64,000 bases of DNA from Stictocephala bisonia. Its lineage: Eukaryota > Arthropoda > Insecta > Hemiptera > Membracidae. The stretch lies in the NCBI GenBank assembly GCA_035578905.1, contig JAQJVL010000747.1:313001-377000 (forward strand), given 5' to 3'. Shown in pieces: positions 46,624 through 60,344 of this stretch. The translations under genes were made by a program, and so were the position numbers. The notes beneath the pieces were generated by a model. It saw only the letters and a list, made by a program, of their open reading frames with translations. It did no database searches and was not told where the DNA came from. Each line of letters starts with the position of its first letter. The first letter of the stretch is position 1.

Positions 46624-49600
46624 TACGCAACACGAACACTAGTCAATAACTTTTAACAAAGGGCAGAACTGTACCAAGTCGAAAGCGCAACTAACTTTCC
46701 TGTCTGGAGTCTAACAAACAGGATTAGATATTTTATAGCAAATGTCCAAACAATAAATTCAAAAATGTGTTTTGGAGTAAGGTGTCAATATTATCACTGA
46801 TTTTGTACGATATACGAATTGTTTCAATATTCAGGGACAGTGTATTATTAATGACTCATGAGACAATGTGGACGGAGAAAGCACCCCCGGCTCGGCCGGC
46901 ACAATACAAATGGTACTTAACAAGTTTTAAAGTATATATTAATAAATTATAGGATAAATTCACATTATAAGTTAAGTTAGTTGAAGCCCACCTCCAGCTA
47001 TTGTGTATTAGTATTATGTTGTTTACTATTACAACTTTTGTTATATTGTTAGAACATTCATATATATTAATTTTAAAATTAACATTATCTTATATGTTAT
47101 AGTTTACCTCGCTTATAGTAATTTTCTTAGGGAGGCCAATATTTGTAATTTTCCTGTTTAAATCAATAAATTAGTTAATCTTATTTTTAAAGGGAGATGT
47201 TAATCTTTCTTCACAAATAACGTGAGGCGTCCGTAACGAGAAACATTTTCATAAATCCTTTAAAACTTATAGGAAATATAGGTTTATTAAATTTTATTAT
47301 TGTATATGTTTGCAAATGACTCGTTTAGTAAATTAAAAAAGTAGTTTTCAAAATAATAGATTAAATAAATTTAAACAACCCCATACTTATTAAGAATGTT
47401 GTTAACCAAATATTAATTGAAATATATTATTATTTATGGCCAATAATATTTACCAATATGCAGCTACGCTGCCATAAAATGAATATCTGAATGCATAAAA
47501 ATAATGGCAAATAAAGTAATAAATAAACTCTGGACATAAAAACTTTGATAACAAATTGTAAAACATTTGCAAACTTTGCAGAGTGGAATCCAATTCAAAT
47601 CAAATATTGATAGTTAGTTACAAAGGTCAACTTTAGAAAAAAAGTAAAGAGTTTTTGCTTTTTTCTGGTCAATTTTTAGGGTGTGAATGTTTTGCTACTT
47701 TTGCAACGTGTTCTGTTAAAAATTTGATTTATGAGAAAAAAATTACAGAAATACATCCGAAATAATTTTTTTTTGCATTAAAAATTAAATCTAATAATAA
47801 TAATAAATACAATTTGGTTTTTTGTGACTTGAATTTATCATCTGTTACCTAAAGATTCAGTTACCTTTCTCTCGATTCAGTATAGCAGCAGCAATTCTCA
47901 TTACGTAAATAAAAAAAAACTAACAACTATTTTAATTCATAATATTCATTTAATCGTATACATGTGTTAAGAGCATATTATATAAATGACACTGAATTCA
48001 ATGTAACATTTTGAATATACTTATATTAATAAATGCAATGATAATTTTACAGTTCTGGAAATACTTTTGGAACACACTTTAAGATAAATTATGATTATTT
48101 TTTGTGTGTCTATAACTGTATCCTATTTAAATAATAATTTTGAATTGGTGCACTAGATCTAAGTATTAGTGATACTAAGTTATACAATGGCTATTATACT
48201 ACGTATATAAACAAATTAATTAGTAACGTTCCAATTTTTATTCAAACGTTGAAATAAATTAATTATCCTTTCGGTAAATTTATATATCTAGTTTGAAATA
48301 GGTTATTTTTTTAAACAAACTACTGAGTATTTAATATAATTTAGTGAGCATAAATTTAGGCAAAGTTATGTAAAATATTTAGTTTATGTTGGCTCAACTT
48401 AGGAAGTCATCAAAGTTGATGGCACACAAGCATTTTGTTGGGGCTTATCGTAACATAAAGTACATTGATCATGTAATATATAACGAATGTTTGTGACGGA
48501 GTTGTAACATTATTGATATCCAGTACGATATAACATTACAAACACGTATATGTGCATTACTTGTATAACCTCAATAACAATATAAGCTTGCCTCTTACCA
48601 TATCCGGTTCACATCATGTGTGTGAATTTCTGTATTAATAATACCAATTATATTAGATTTTAGTTAATTATTAAAATATAGTAACACACTAATTTTGGAG
48701 AGTAGCACTATTATAAGTATCTGAAAGGAAGATGATCGAAAGTGAATGAATCGAACTTGAAGTAGGAAAACTTTACAAAGTAAATGTTGAAAAGTGACGT
48801 GTTCATGAACCAATTATGCAACAATATTCACAATTAATTATGACCTTCCATTATTTTGAAAACAATAAAGGATCATGTAAAATTTATTTTTAATTATTCA
48901 TACGTTCCAAAAGTGCTAAAGCTTTAAAATAAACTATCTCGGAGGCATTTAGTAAATACTTTTAAATATTTATTAGAATCATTTTTTAAACATATTAAGT
49001 ATAATCAATACTTAAAAACTAACCTAACGTCGAGGACTACAATATGTTGAACATTGCAGCAAGCCGGAAATAGTTTAATTAACCTCAACAACACTTTTTT
49101 AAAATAATTATTAATTAAAAAGTGGATGTAACTCAAGTAATTAGACATAACAAACAATTCTGTAGAGTTCCTTTTACATAGTGTACACTAACAAAAATAT
49201 GACGTATATAGTGTCTTATATCAACTACAAACTTAACAAAGGCTTTGTGTGGCTAGTAGCTTAGTGTACATAAAGTGTGCTTACATTGTAAACATTAAAT
49301 AGCGGTACTTAATGCGACAATGCAAGGAAGAAACTACTGCGGTGTTTTACGAGACTCCACGTGTTTCTGTGAACACTAAATTTAAACACTCTATTCCAAA
49401 TGTTCCTCATTTACTTATATTTAAATTTAATGCACAAAGAAACTATAATATTACAAAACATGTTATTTGTCCATCCATTAACCTAAAATGTGAAATGTTA
49501 TAAGTTTTCGTCATAAAATCCAGATAATACAACTGAAAAAAGTAATTAAACATCATATAACATTACAATGAAATTTAACTTAAAACCCATTTTATGATAT

Positions 49601-49644
49601 AAACTTATAAGTAATAATTCTAATTCATTTTCTAAAAAATTCTA
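46624..49644. other. AT-rich spacer without a recognisable gene
   Basis: Three kilobases of AT-rich DNA with only short frames. The 61- and 63-codon frames at 46767-46952 and 49312-49503 have no recognisable domain. Confidence 0.5.
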
Positions 49645-49912
49645 CGAGACTACACTTAGAGGAATGTTACACGAAGAGAGACAACACTTAGAAGAGTGTC
49701 ACACGATGAGAGACAACACTTAGAGGAGTGTTACACGAAGAAAGACAACACTTAGAGGAGTGTTATACAAAGAGAGACAACACTTAGAGGAGTGTTATAT
49801 AAAAAGAGACAACACTTAGAAGAGTGTCACACGAAGAGAGACAACACTTAGAAGAGTTTTACACGAAGAGAGACAACACTTAGAAGAGTGTCACACGAAG
49901 AGAGACAACGTG
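49645..49912. repeat. 32-bp minisatellite
   Basis: About eight units of GAGACAACACTTAGAGGAGT followed by GTTACACGAAGA. Alternation of GAGGAGTGTTA and GAAGAGTGTCA defines two variant types. The last unit runs into single-copy sequence at about 49912. Confidence 0.93.
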
Positions 49913-52675
49913 AGAGCTGTCAGTGTGCCAAAGATATGCTTTACCTCATAACATTCGTATCACTCATTAAAAATAATATTGTATTGTAAAAGATGGAAAT
50001 CATTTTATAATGATATAGATTTAATAACGTTTTTTATAATATGTGTGTATGAATAAATAATTAAAAAGAGATGCATTTGAAAAATATTAATATTACAAGT
50101 TTCAGCATTGTTCGTATTTCTTGACACTGACAGGAATCAGAACTGTCTAGAAATTTGAAAAGACTCGGTTTTAAGTACACAAGACTAACAAACTGGAATA
50201 ATTTGGTCGTTCTGTTGGCAAGACTAAAACTTAATAAGAGATTATAGTCTTGTTTTGAGATATGTTGTATTATAAACATAAGTTTACGATATTAAACTAA
50301 TATTGTATGAATTATAAATAATAATTTAAAAGAAATATTAATTTAACTTTTAATATATTACCTTTATATATATTAATTGCTTATTAAGAACATATCACAG
50401 ACTCAAAATTGTAATATTTTTAAAAACCTATAGTTTTGTCAAAAGTGTCACTATACCTGACAAATGAGTAATTTTAACCAACATTTGTAACATGAAACCA
50501 TCTCTCAGTACTAGTGGTAAACAGCGATCTCCAGATATAGCCGACATTAATTTTAGTTGAAATCATCGTCGAAACGTAACATAAGACTATAGTACATGTT
50601 TATTTTATAAAATTATGTTACAGTAATAATTTTATAAATTATTAATTTATTTGTTAGTTAAAGTGTAAATAAATCTCTTCAATATTGATATCAAGAAGAA
50701 CTTTGTTCAGAACTCAAAATGAAATTTATGATAAAACAAAACCATCATTGTCATTGCAGTTTTTTTTAAATAAATGAATTTTAATTAGCTGTTCATAACT
50801 CAGTATGGTGCAATAATATTATTGAACTATTTAAATAATTGGTTATCGAATGATTATTTTCTTTTAAAAACAATATGGAATAATATCATCACAGAAAAAA
50901 AGGTGTAATTAATAATAGAAGTGCTAAAGGACAGTTCTTCTCCAAAGCTGTTTATCTTTTACCACATAGAAAAATAAACAGAGATCGCTTTTTTACGACT
51001 ACAGAAAATACCAAAGTGGTAATTAAGAAGATAATAAAAATCTTTATAGGTTTCTGGTAATAATTACTAAGCTTATGCTTAATGATTTGGAGAGATGAGA
51101 AATGGTGTTCGCCTGCAATCTGCTCAGAGAATTGGAGAACAAACTATTCCACACCCTAAATTTCTGTAAGTTCACACCCACGCAGTACCTTGTGGGAAGC
51201 GACCACTGGTGTTTTAACTGTGCTTTTACTTAAACTAACCTATTATTACGTTATTCTTTAAAATAATTATGATCTTAAAATACCGTGCCTATAATTATAC
51301 ATATAGATGGCTGTATGTCAGACATACTACTTTCATTTATTTTTATTTAATTTCATCCAATGTTATCCATTCACATGCGGAAGGTAAATGATGAACTAAT
51401 TAGTATAAAGAATTCTAAAGATGCCATATCATGATTTATTCACAATTTATCTCATATCTTTAAACTTTCTCACTCAGCTATTACATTGCTCTTGAGGCTC
51501 TACTTAATGTCTAATCACAGACCATATTTCATTTAGCTTTAATAAAATATCCTTACTCAGTAAGGATACCACCACTAATATATTATAGCTAAATATTAAC
51601 TACATATTTAAATACAACGATACAGTAGTACTTCCCGAACTATATTAATTTATATAGTAGTAACTTATTAGTAGCTACATTATTGTTTGCTACTAACAGA
51701 ACCACGTCGTTTGTTTAACACAAACTCTTCCCAACTTCTGACGCCAAATGTATGTTTTACAATAAGGTGAATCACTGTTCAAAGTCAAAAAATGTCCCGA
51801 ATTTGTTACAGTTTTTAACTCGATCAGAGGAATGCTTTTAATTGAACTCTTATTTTTACTGTCTTTATAAAAACTCTTTTAATTGAATCGTACAAATTAT
51901 TTATATTTAAATCTGAAAAAATGTCATCACTTAATAATTTTGCCTTTTATATCATCTTCCTTCAAATACACTGGTTCTCAAATATTACCCACTAATAGAA
52001 ATTATATTATTAGTATAAACAATGTATAGTTTTAATTTATGAAATTACTGTTGTATGAACATAAATTGAAAGTAAATCAGTTTTTATCTATTTTAATTTG
52101 ATAAATTAAATGATTCGAGAATATGCTTGCTTTTTAAATGTTTTCAGTTAATCCAGATATCCTTGAAACAATAGCTATTTTCAATGTAAAAGAGGTATTA
52201 TTTATTTGCATTAGTACCTGCAATCTGATTATCAATTAGTAGACGTTTTAAGATAATCTGTTAATTACTAACAAAATAAAATTAAATGTTAAATACAATT
52301 TCTTAAATTTGTATCTTCAATTGTATGCTGCTATAAGTTTAAAATATCACTATCCCTTAGTTCATATTTCGCTGCATATATCTGTCACATCCTTAAATCA
52401 AAAACTTCTTATAAACATATATAGATATAAATCAAATCAAAAAATTATGACGAAAATGTAAAGGCTTTTTTATTTAATGGTTTATGAATTATTATAACCC
52501 TTTTATGAATGGTTCTTTTCATTACCATACAATAAACTATGGTAATGACATTCTGATTAGACGCGGCAGTTCATTGGTGGAGAATGTTGTCTAAGTTTCA
52601 AATCCCAACTGAGCTGACAATGGGTCCTTCACTTGTTGAATAAAGTTCACGCCTATATGGCTTCAAAACCACTAT
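49913..52675. other. AT-rich spacer without a recognisable gene
   Basis: No coding region recognised. A less AT-rich patch at 51100-51230 has no repeat partner in this window. Confidence 0.5.
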
Positions 52676-53012
52676 TTAAATTAAAGAATGTAAATTACCA
52701 TCCAAATATAAAAGCCTCAATTCACTCAAGTCGTTTAAGGCAAGTTTAAAAAGGGTTCTGATATCTGAGGCCTTTTACAATGTAGGAGAGTTTTTAGTAC
52801 ATAACTGGGAGACCAATGATCTGGCCTGACTGACACCGGTAATGAAACTGCTGCAAGCTTTATGTATGGAAGAGCAATGAATGAATGTGACACTTTTGTA
52901 GATATGAATGTGAAAATTGTAAAATGTTTGTGTAAATATAGATTTTTTTAAGAGTGACGATTGCGATACATGTATATTGTACTTGTCAATGCAATAAATA
53001 AATAAATAAATT
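52676..53012 (+). pseudogene. LINE 3' end: ORF2 C-terminus, 3' UTR and (TAAA)n tail
   Basis: The frame ending at TGA near 52829 reads LPSKYKSLNSLKSFKASLKR and then a block with SEAFYNVGEFLVHNW. This is the usual ending of jockey/CR1-type LINE polyproteins. A ~170-base 3' UTR follows and ends in four to five AAATA/TAAA units at 52990-53012. Only the last 50 or so codons are recognisable, so the copy is strongly 5' truncated. It may belong to the same broad group as the fragment at 1998-2976, but the two are too diverged to be recent copies of one element. Confidence 0.7.
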
Positions 53013-56000
53013 AAGTAATTAAAAATAAATACATAAATAATTTGATAACTAACAGTTTTTTTAGAGAATAACTATAGTTCTCAAATATTAATAACTAAAC
53101 AGATATCTCTAAGTGGATTGTTTTTTAATGGGGTGAATTATTTTTTCAGCAATCAATTTTTAATAAATTTGTTTCGACAAGTTGTAATGATTTCTTTTCT
53201 TTCCAGTAAAAAAGACTGATTTTACGATAACTCTTTATATCAAAGCCTACAATACCGCTCTTTGATTCATAACCTGCCTCGGTATGAACTCCTTTTATCT
53301 ACAGCCTACTTCCCTAGCCTTTGATTCCCATTCAGGGTCGGCTGACTAATGAATTTCATTTCCCTTATTGCTATGAAAAAATGTAGCTCTTCTTGTTATG
53401 AAGTAAATGGATTGAGTCCAACTCTTTGTAATATATGCAAAAGAAGGCTTCAGCCTTCTATAAATACATTTAAAATACACTTAATAATATATCTTTAACT
53501 TACTTTAGTTACAATCGTTATTAATGTTTTTTTAACTGTTATAACCTAATACAAAATATATAAATGATTTACATGAATAAGTTTCGTTTTAATTACTTGT
53601 TAGTATATTGTACAATAAATGTTATATTATTAACTGTTAATTAAACAGTAATACAACAAATAAATACCAACGATACTGAACAAAAATACCGTACTAAATT
53701 ATTTTATCTATGTAGTTAACTACGTCAAAATAAAATGAAAATACTCTAATATATTACATTTATCAAAATATGACACACTTCATCATATGTGTCAATTTTT
53801 TTTTGTAGATTCCCTATTACATTAAATCAATGTATACAATTTATTCATAAAAAATATAACAGTTTATTAAATATGATGTTAAACTTATATAATAATATTA
53901 TATATATCCTTCATATTATTATAATTCATATTATGAATTAATAGGGTAATCAATCAGTAGTACAAGTTAAAATTCTTATTAGGAACTAGATGTACTTAGA
54001 TTTTTATTATATTTATTTAAAGATTAATGTAATAGTTGAACTTTTTTAAGATCAAATTAAATCCTGTCAAAGACCTAGTCTTTGAACATTTGCACCATTA
54101 AAACGGGTTTTCTTTCCAGTACCCTTTTTTCATAAATATGCACTACTAGAGCCAAAGTATGCCATTATGTTCAAATAACTAATTTTACTGTGTCAATCTA
54201 CTGAAGACCGCAGTGTATTTAATGTGCTAAGTATTGTAGTGTTATACTAATTGGCATTTAGACTAAACCAATTACCAACATGTTTTATTATAAGATCAAA
54301 AACTCCAATAAAAAATGTATTGAAATAAATAATTTAGTTTTAAAAATCAACATTGATTTTCTAGTTGGAATAATTGAGAGCAGCCCATTTAAATAAATGA
54401 GAGTGAAATTCATATATTTATAATATTGGGTTTAAGACTATTTTTATTTCAGAACTTGAAACTAATACCTATAAATACATATATTATGTATATGTATAGT
54501 AATTTAGCATTTAATAAATACTATAAATCTGTAGTTATTTAGCAAACATAGTAAATGTAGGTTTTAGAATGTATTCCCACGTGTTTCTTCTACTAAATAG
54601 TGGTACCTTTAATTTTAGTGAAACCTGACACAAATTTACAATAACTAGAACAATATTCTATGACCATTCTGGTTTTCTTGACAAAATATTATTGATCATA
54701 ATAATTGTTATATCCTAGTCTAAATGTAGGAAAAGCTCAGCTTAAAATATATTAAATATAACGTTTCAAATTTAGAGGTAAGGATTCGAAATTTAGAATG
54801 TTTTGTAACTATTTATAAAGCGTGTTTGGAGTATAATAATTAACCCAAAGTTTATTTTAACAACTATAATTGAAGTGCCAGAATTTACTTAAATAACTGT
54901 TATAAACGCATTCCCGTAGTATATTAGTTAATACATTATATTTTTATACATGTTTTAGAATTTATTAATTACATTAATATACTGGATACAATTTATACTA
55001 AATATAATTAGATTAAGGTGAAAGGAACATGTCAAGTACTTTACAGACACCAATATTCATCTGGAAATGGGGATGGAGTGGCGGGTATACTTAAAGCTAA
55101 AAGTTACATTCAACCATATATATAATTTAAAGGATTTAACTCAATCTAATTCGACGCTAATTCCAAAAGGCTCGGATATTAAAAACTCTCAAATACCCAG
55201 TTCCTGACTTTATATGATTTTTCAGTACTGTGTTAATTAATTGGTTTTATATATACAACAGAATGTTAGTCTTTATCTAACATAAAAAAAAAATACTATT
55301 CAATATATTAATTTATATCACAAGAAAATATTAGGTTGTAGTTTATTTGTACAAGATTCCAATACCTAGAGGCATGCTTGTTTAAAACTCTAGTTATGAA
55401 ATTGGGAGCTAATCCCTCAAACTCTCATTTCCAGCCTCCTAAGTCGATTACAAGGGGGCTGCCCAAGTTGATGGTGGTTGCAACCATGGGTTTTTATGGT
55501 TGCTACACAGGTAGATTATGAATTTTGACCCGAATTGCTCATGGGTGCTACCCGCGATTATCACATTTGCTGACCAGGTTGACCAGGTTGCTTCCCAATA
55601 TGAGCTACAAAATACAATGTTACTCTTTAGTCTGTATAATTGTTGTAGATGACAATGACATTTCATAGCAGAAAAACTAGTCGGCAATGATACGTTTTGA
55701 GCTAGTTGGATTCGAACAATGTTTTTTTTTCTTTTTTTTCACAATGTCACCAATGCTACTTATGTCAACCCCTGCCGTTTTATATCGAAAATACACCTAC
55801 CTACTCACTAACAGTATAATTCGCGAACCTATGACTAGTTTAATAATTATGTCGGACTAGGTCAAATAGGTCCTAATCTAGCCGTTATGATCAGCAGTTT
55901 AAGGAAATGATTAATTACCATAAATTAAACTAATAACTTAAAATGAATCAATTTGGGAACTGTTTACTTGTTTTGAATTGTATTTTACTTCCTGCAGAGC

Positions 56001-59000
56001 TTCCAATTTTGTATATTTAATGTTGAATATATATGTGGCTAAGCAATCTTGAGTTATCTTAAAATATAGCTAATATATCAAAATGTACAATCCACAATTA
56101 TAATGAGATGTCCCAATTAAAAAATACCTCATTTTCTTAAACACAGTTTTAGATATATTTTGACCTGGTAACTAACACTATTTGTAGTTCTTCCTTAAAC
56201 CATAGAAAGTGATATTTTTGGCATATAGTGGTATCAAATATCTCTCTGTTATAGCTGTTCAATTTATCTGTTATTATTCCTAGTCATTTGCAATTTACAT
56301 TTGTCTTAATTATGTAATGGATTGAGGTTTTACATATATACTTAAACCATTACAACATTTTACTTAAATACTTAACTTTAAGTTAACCCACTATTAAAAT
56401 TCAAATTTGGTAGTTATAGATTCCTGTCTAAACGAAAATACAACTAAACAAACCTCACACCTCTCTCGAGTCCATAACAAAGACAACTCTTTGGTCTGAT
56501 CGTAAACCTCGTCCTTCAACCATCAGCTGACACAACATAGCCTGATTTATTATTCTCCACTGTAAATTAGTTGTTCAATTATGAATATCATCACATTAGC
56601 TATTAAGATATATATTATTATTATATATGATGTCATGAATAATGATGCAAGTCCAAATACTGTGAATCTTTTTTGGACATGTTCACAGCTAGACATGTTC
56701 ATTTTCAAAACAGTGCTTGAAGGGACAAATATATAACTAACTAGGTCGACTTGCAATACTTGTAAATCAGCCCTTGATAAAACATTATTAAATATATCAA
56801 TACAAGTATGATTTTAGAACAGTAAGACAATTTCATCCAATTCAGAGAATGTTTTGCATACTTTAGAAATAAAACGTGTTTGCATGCATCTTGATTGGGA
56901 AATTACTTCATAAGTTTCTATAAATAGATTTGTTACATTATTTACGAAAAACTAATTTAGCTTTTCATAACCGGAGATCTATATGTTTTAAGTTTATAAA
57001 TTATAAGAAAATATCCTTGGTAATTTTCTATTTAGTTTATTTTATTCGTAGTTTTTTTGTCCTAACTCAAATTGATTGGAATAGGATGTGTCACTATTTG
57101 TAATATTTATTTATTTTAGTGATTTTTACTAAACATTTATATTTCATTATTTAATACATTTAACATTAACAATACATATTTTAATTGTTAGTTATTACTT
57201 TTGTTTATTTAACATTACAGCTAATATGAATACTTTAAAATAAATATATAAAAGATAATATAATGATAACCAATCAATTTATAGATTCTCTCTCTATGGT
57301 ACATATTTAAATTTATGTAGGTAGTGTAATAAAAATACACTGTAGAAATAAAAAAGTTCATATTCCATCAATTCAGCCATTCAGGAGCTATATACTGTTT
57401 TGGTACTAATATTTAAATTTCCAACACGTTCTAGGTTATCTAGATTTTTTATATCTGCAAGATTAAATTATTTTAATTTAACTCGTAAACGTATTATAAA
57501 AATTAATTATAATCCATTTAAAAATATCTATGCATCATTATAATAAGTTTTATAAAATATACTGTTTAAACTTTAGAATTTGTTAATACACTAAATATCA
57601 TCGTTAATTTGTTTTAATTTGTTACTATGAATTATAATCATGGTGAATATATTGATCTCATTTGTCAAAGTTGTCAAAGAACTCCTTGTTTAGCTCAATT
57701 AATCACTATTCCATGTTTTTCTGATAAGTTAGAGATCTGAGTATTATAATAGTTGTTCTTGTGGAAAATATGGTACGAAGGTTGTGTTTTCAATTCAATC
57801 AATCATCTACAAAAGTATAAAAGTAATATCAGCGATCTATCCATTCGATATTGTTTATTTTAATGATTATTATATGTTTATTATGGACATAGTAATGAAT
57901 TTTTAATAACATATTAATGTTGTATGAATAGAAAGTATTTTTTTTATTGTTATATATTAATTTCAATACTTTTATGATTTTATTTGTTATTTACTTTTGT
58001 ATTTGCATGACATTTAAGCACAAATATCTCCAATCAAACATTTCCTATGGTGTTTTAAAGTTTGTTTATGCATGAAATACTTAGACTTGTATTTATTTAC
58101 ACACTTTTATTGGATTATGCAATAATTATTTTTTTAATTATTTATTTAAATGTGAGATATAGGTGTAACATGTGATGATATTGTTATGTATGTAAAATGT
58201 AATATGTATTACGAATTAATGTTATATTCTATTCTAAACTAAATTTTGACTGTCTTAAAAAAAAAAAAAAAAAAACACCGATGAAATTAAGTATTTTTAG
58301 GCTATGGCCGATTCCTTGCTACATCCAGTCTATCAATGAGCCCAATATTTCTTGGTATTTTAATCATTTTTCAGATATGCAGATTATTTTACTTTACTTT
58401 TCTTCCTTCTACGCTCCAAAAAAATATCACTATCTCTTTCTGAAATTATTTAGGTTAATTTATTATTTAATGCTAACCTAAAAATATAAAAATATACAGT
58501 TGAAGTTAATATTTACATGATAAATACAAATAAAATATTAAACTAGTACATAACCTCAAAGTGTTGCAAATATAATTTATTAAAATGAAGAAAGTAGTAA
58601 TAAAAGCAACTGACATACAAGACGACACTAGCGCTCATAAGTTTGAGTTGAAGAAATACACAATTCTTGGAATAGTTTCCTGCTTTGTTTCAGCATTAAT
58701 TTCAGAGCTATGTCAGACCACTTTAATATAATTGACGTATCCTCTTAGGTGGGTTGTCTACTTTGGCAACTTTACTATATTTTTGAATTTTTTAAATACC
58801 TTCTTTTTCAATTGACCCATTAATTATATTTTGTGTAGTGTAGGTGCATTTGTCCAAATGATTAAATTAAAATTACACAGTCGGTTCCAATACAATTATA
58901 TTTTACAATTCATTACAGTTAAAATACTATTAAAATTAGGTATTTGTTTATTGCCCTAATGAGGTAATTAAATGTCTATGAGGCGTTTTACTGGAAAAGA

Positions 59001-59048
59001 AATATTATTTTTAATAATAAACGAATATTGGTTATCGACCAGGCGTAT
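53013..59048. other. Long AT-rich spacer without a recognisable gene
   Basis: Six kilobases with only short chance frames. The stretch at 55440-55680 is more GC-rich than its surroundings and contains a short GACCAGGTT duplication, but shows no family I know. A 20-base poly(A) run stands at 58257-58276; no retrocopy is recognisable upstream of it. Confidence 0.5.
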
Positions 59049-59198
59049 AAAAGCAAAATATATATTTTTTAAATTTGATCTATTGTTTTTGATATAACAT
59101 TTTCGTGTGTATATATTATTTTTAAAAGCAAAATATATATTTTTTAAATTTGATCTATTGTTTTTGATATAACATTTTCGTGTGTATATATTATTAAT
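59049..59198. repeat. 75-bp tandem duplication
   Basis: The sequence from AAAAGCAAAATATATATTTT to TTTTCGTGTGTATATATTAT occurs twice in direct succession (59049-59123 and 59124-59198) with virtually no differences, so the duplication is recent. Confidence 0.95.
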
Positions 59199-60344
59199 CT
59201 ATTTCGTAAATACTACAATATAAAATAAATGTTTAACTTATTTCATCCAAAGTTTGACTAATTAAATTTTAAGAAAAGTATGAAACGGAATATAGTAAAT
59301 ATAAATCTATATTTTAGAGACTAAGTAAAACACCGACTACTAAAGGAAATCCGAATGCAACTAGATTCGATGTATTTAAATATACATATTGAATGTTTAA
59401 TTTGTTTATTTAATATTGAGACATAGAACTCCAAGTCGTACTAGAGTAGAATGTATATTCAGTGTGTGTGTATCTATATAAAATCATTATAGGAACTAAA
59501 TCATATAATAATATAATATTCAATGCCTTTTTTTTACCTGATTAGTTCTAAAACAATTAAACACTACAGTTGTACTGGTAAATGGCTACGTTATTATTAA
59601 GGTTATATTAGTTTAGGAAAGTTAAATAGTCAGGCATATAACTTACACTAATTAAGTTGTACATATTTGTTATTTGATGATTTTGAGGTTTAGAGTAAAG
59701 TAAATGTTTTTGATGTTTTATATATATATATGGCCAGTCATTGTTGATAAATATATTATAGACCATGTTTGATAACGCGTGTTTGTGGCAATAGAACACC
59801 ATAGTGGATCACATCTAAGTGGCGTGGTGTCTAAGTCTAAAATGTAAATTGGTTGCAAGAAATTTTAAAACATTCTTTCCATCTCTTATTTTATGTATGT
59901 TTAGTAAGTTATAGTAACAAAAGTATAAAAAAAAAAAGCGAAGACCTTAATTCGTTTCATTGTAACGAATGTACACACACGAATTTACACAACGAACTGT
60001 TCATTATATAATTCTATAATAGGATTATTGAGATATAAGTAACTTGTGCGAATACTATAGTGAATGTAAATGATAACAAGGATATAGGATGAGTGTGTTT
60101 AGAATTTGTAGTCATGTTACTAATTAAGTGGGACCTTTACTCAGAAATAGATATTAGAGACTGAAAACGTTATATTAAATGCCAGTATATAGATTTTTAT
60201 TGTATTTCTTTGGGACATGATTGATATGATAATTGTTTTATTACAACGCAAAGTAATCAAAATAAGAGCCCAAAATAAACATTTTTATTTTTGCACAACT
60301 TGTTTTGTTGTTTTAAAATACATATTAATTATACACATCATTTA
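59199..60344. other. AT-rich spacer
   Basis: Nothing recognised. Confidence 0.5.

Noticed and set aside
57626..57742. Short Cys-containing peptide (ICQSCQRTPC) as a zinc-binding gene
   Set aside because: Only 38 codons, no flanking exon and no family recognised; likely chance.
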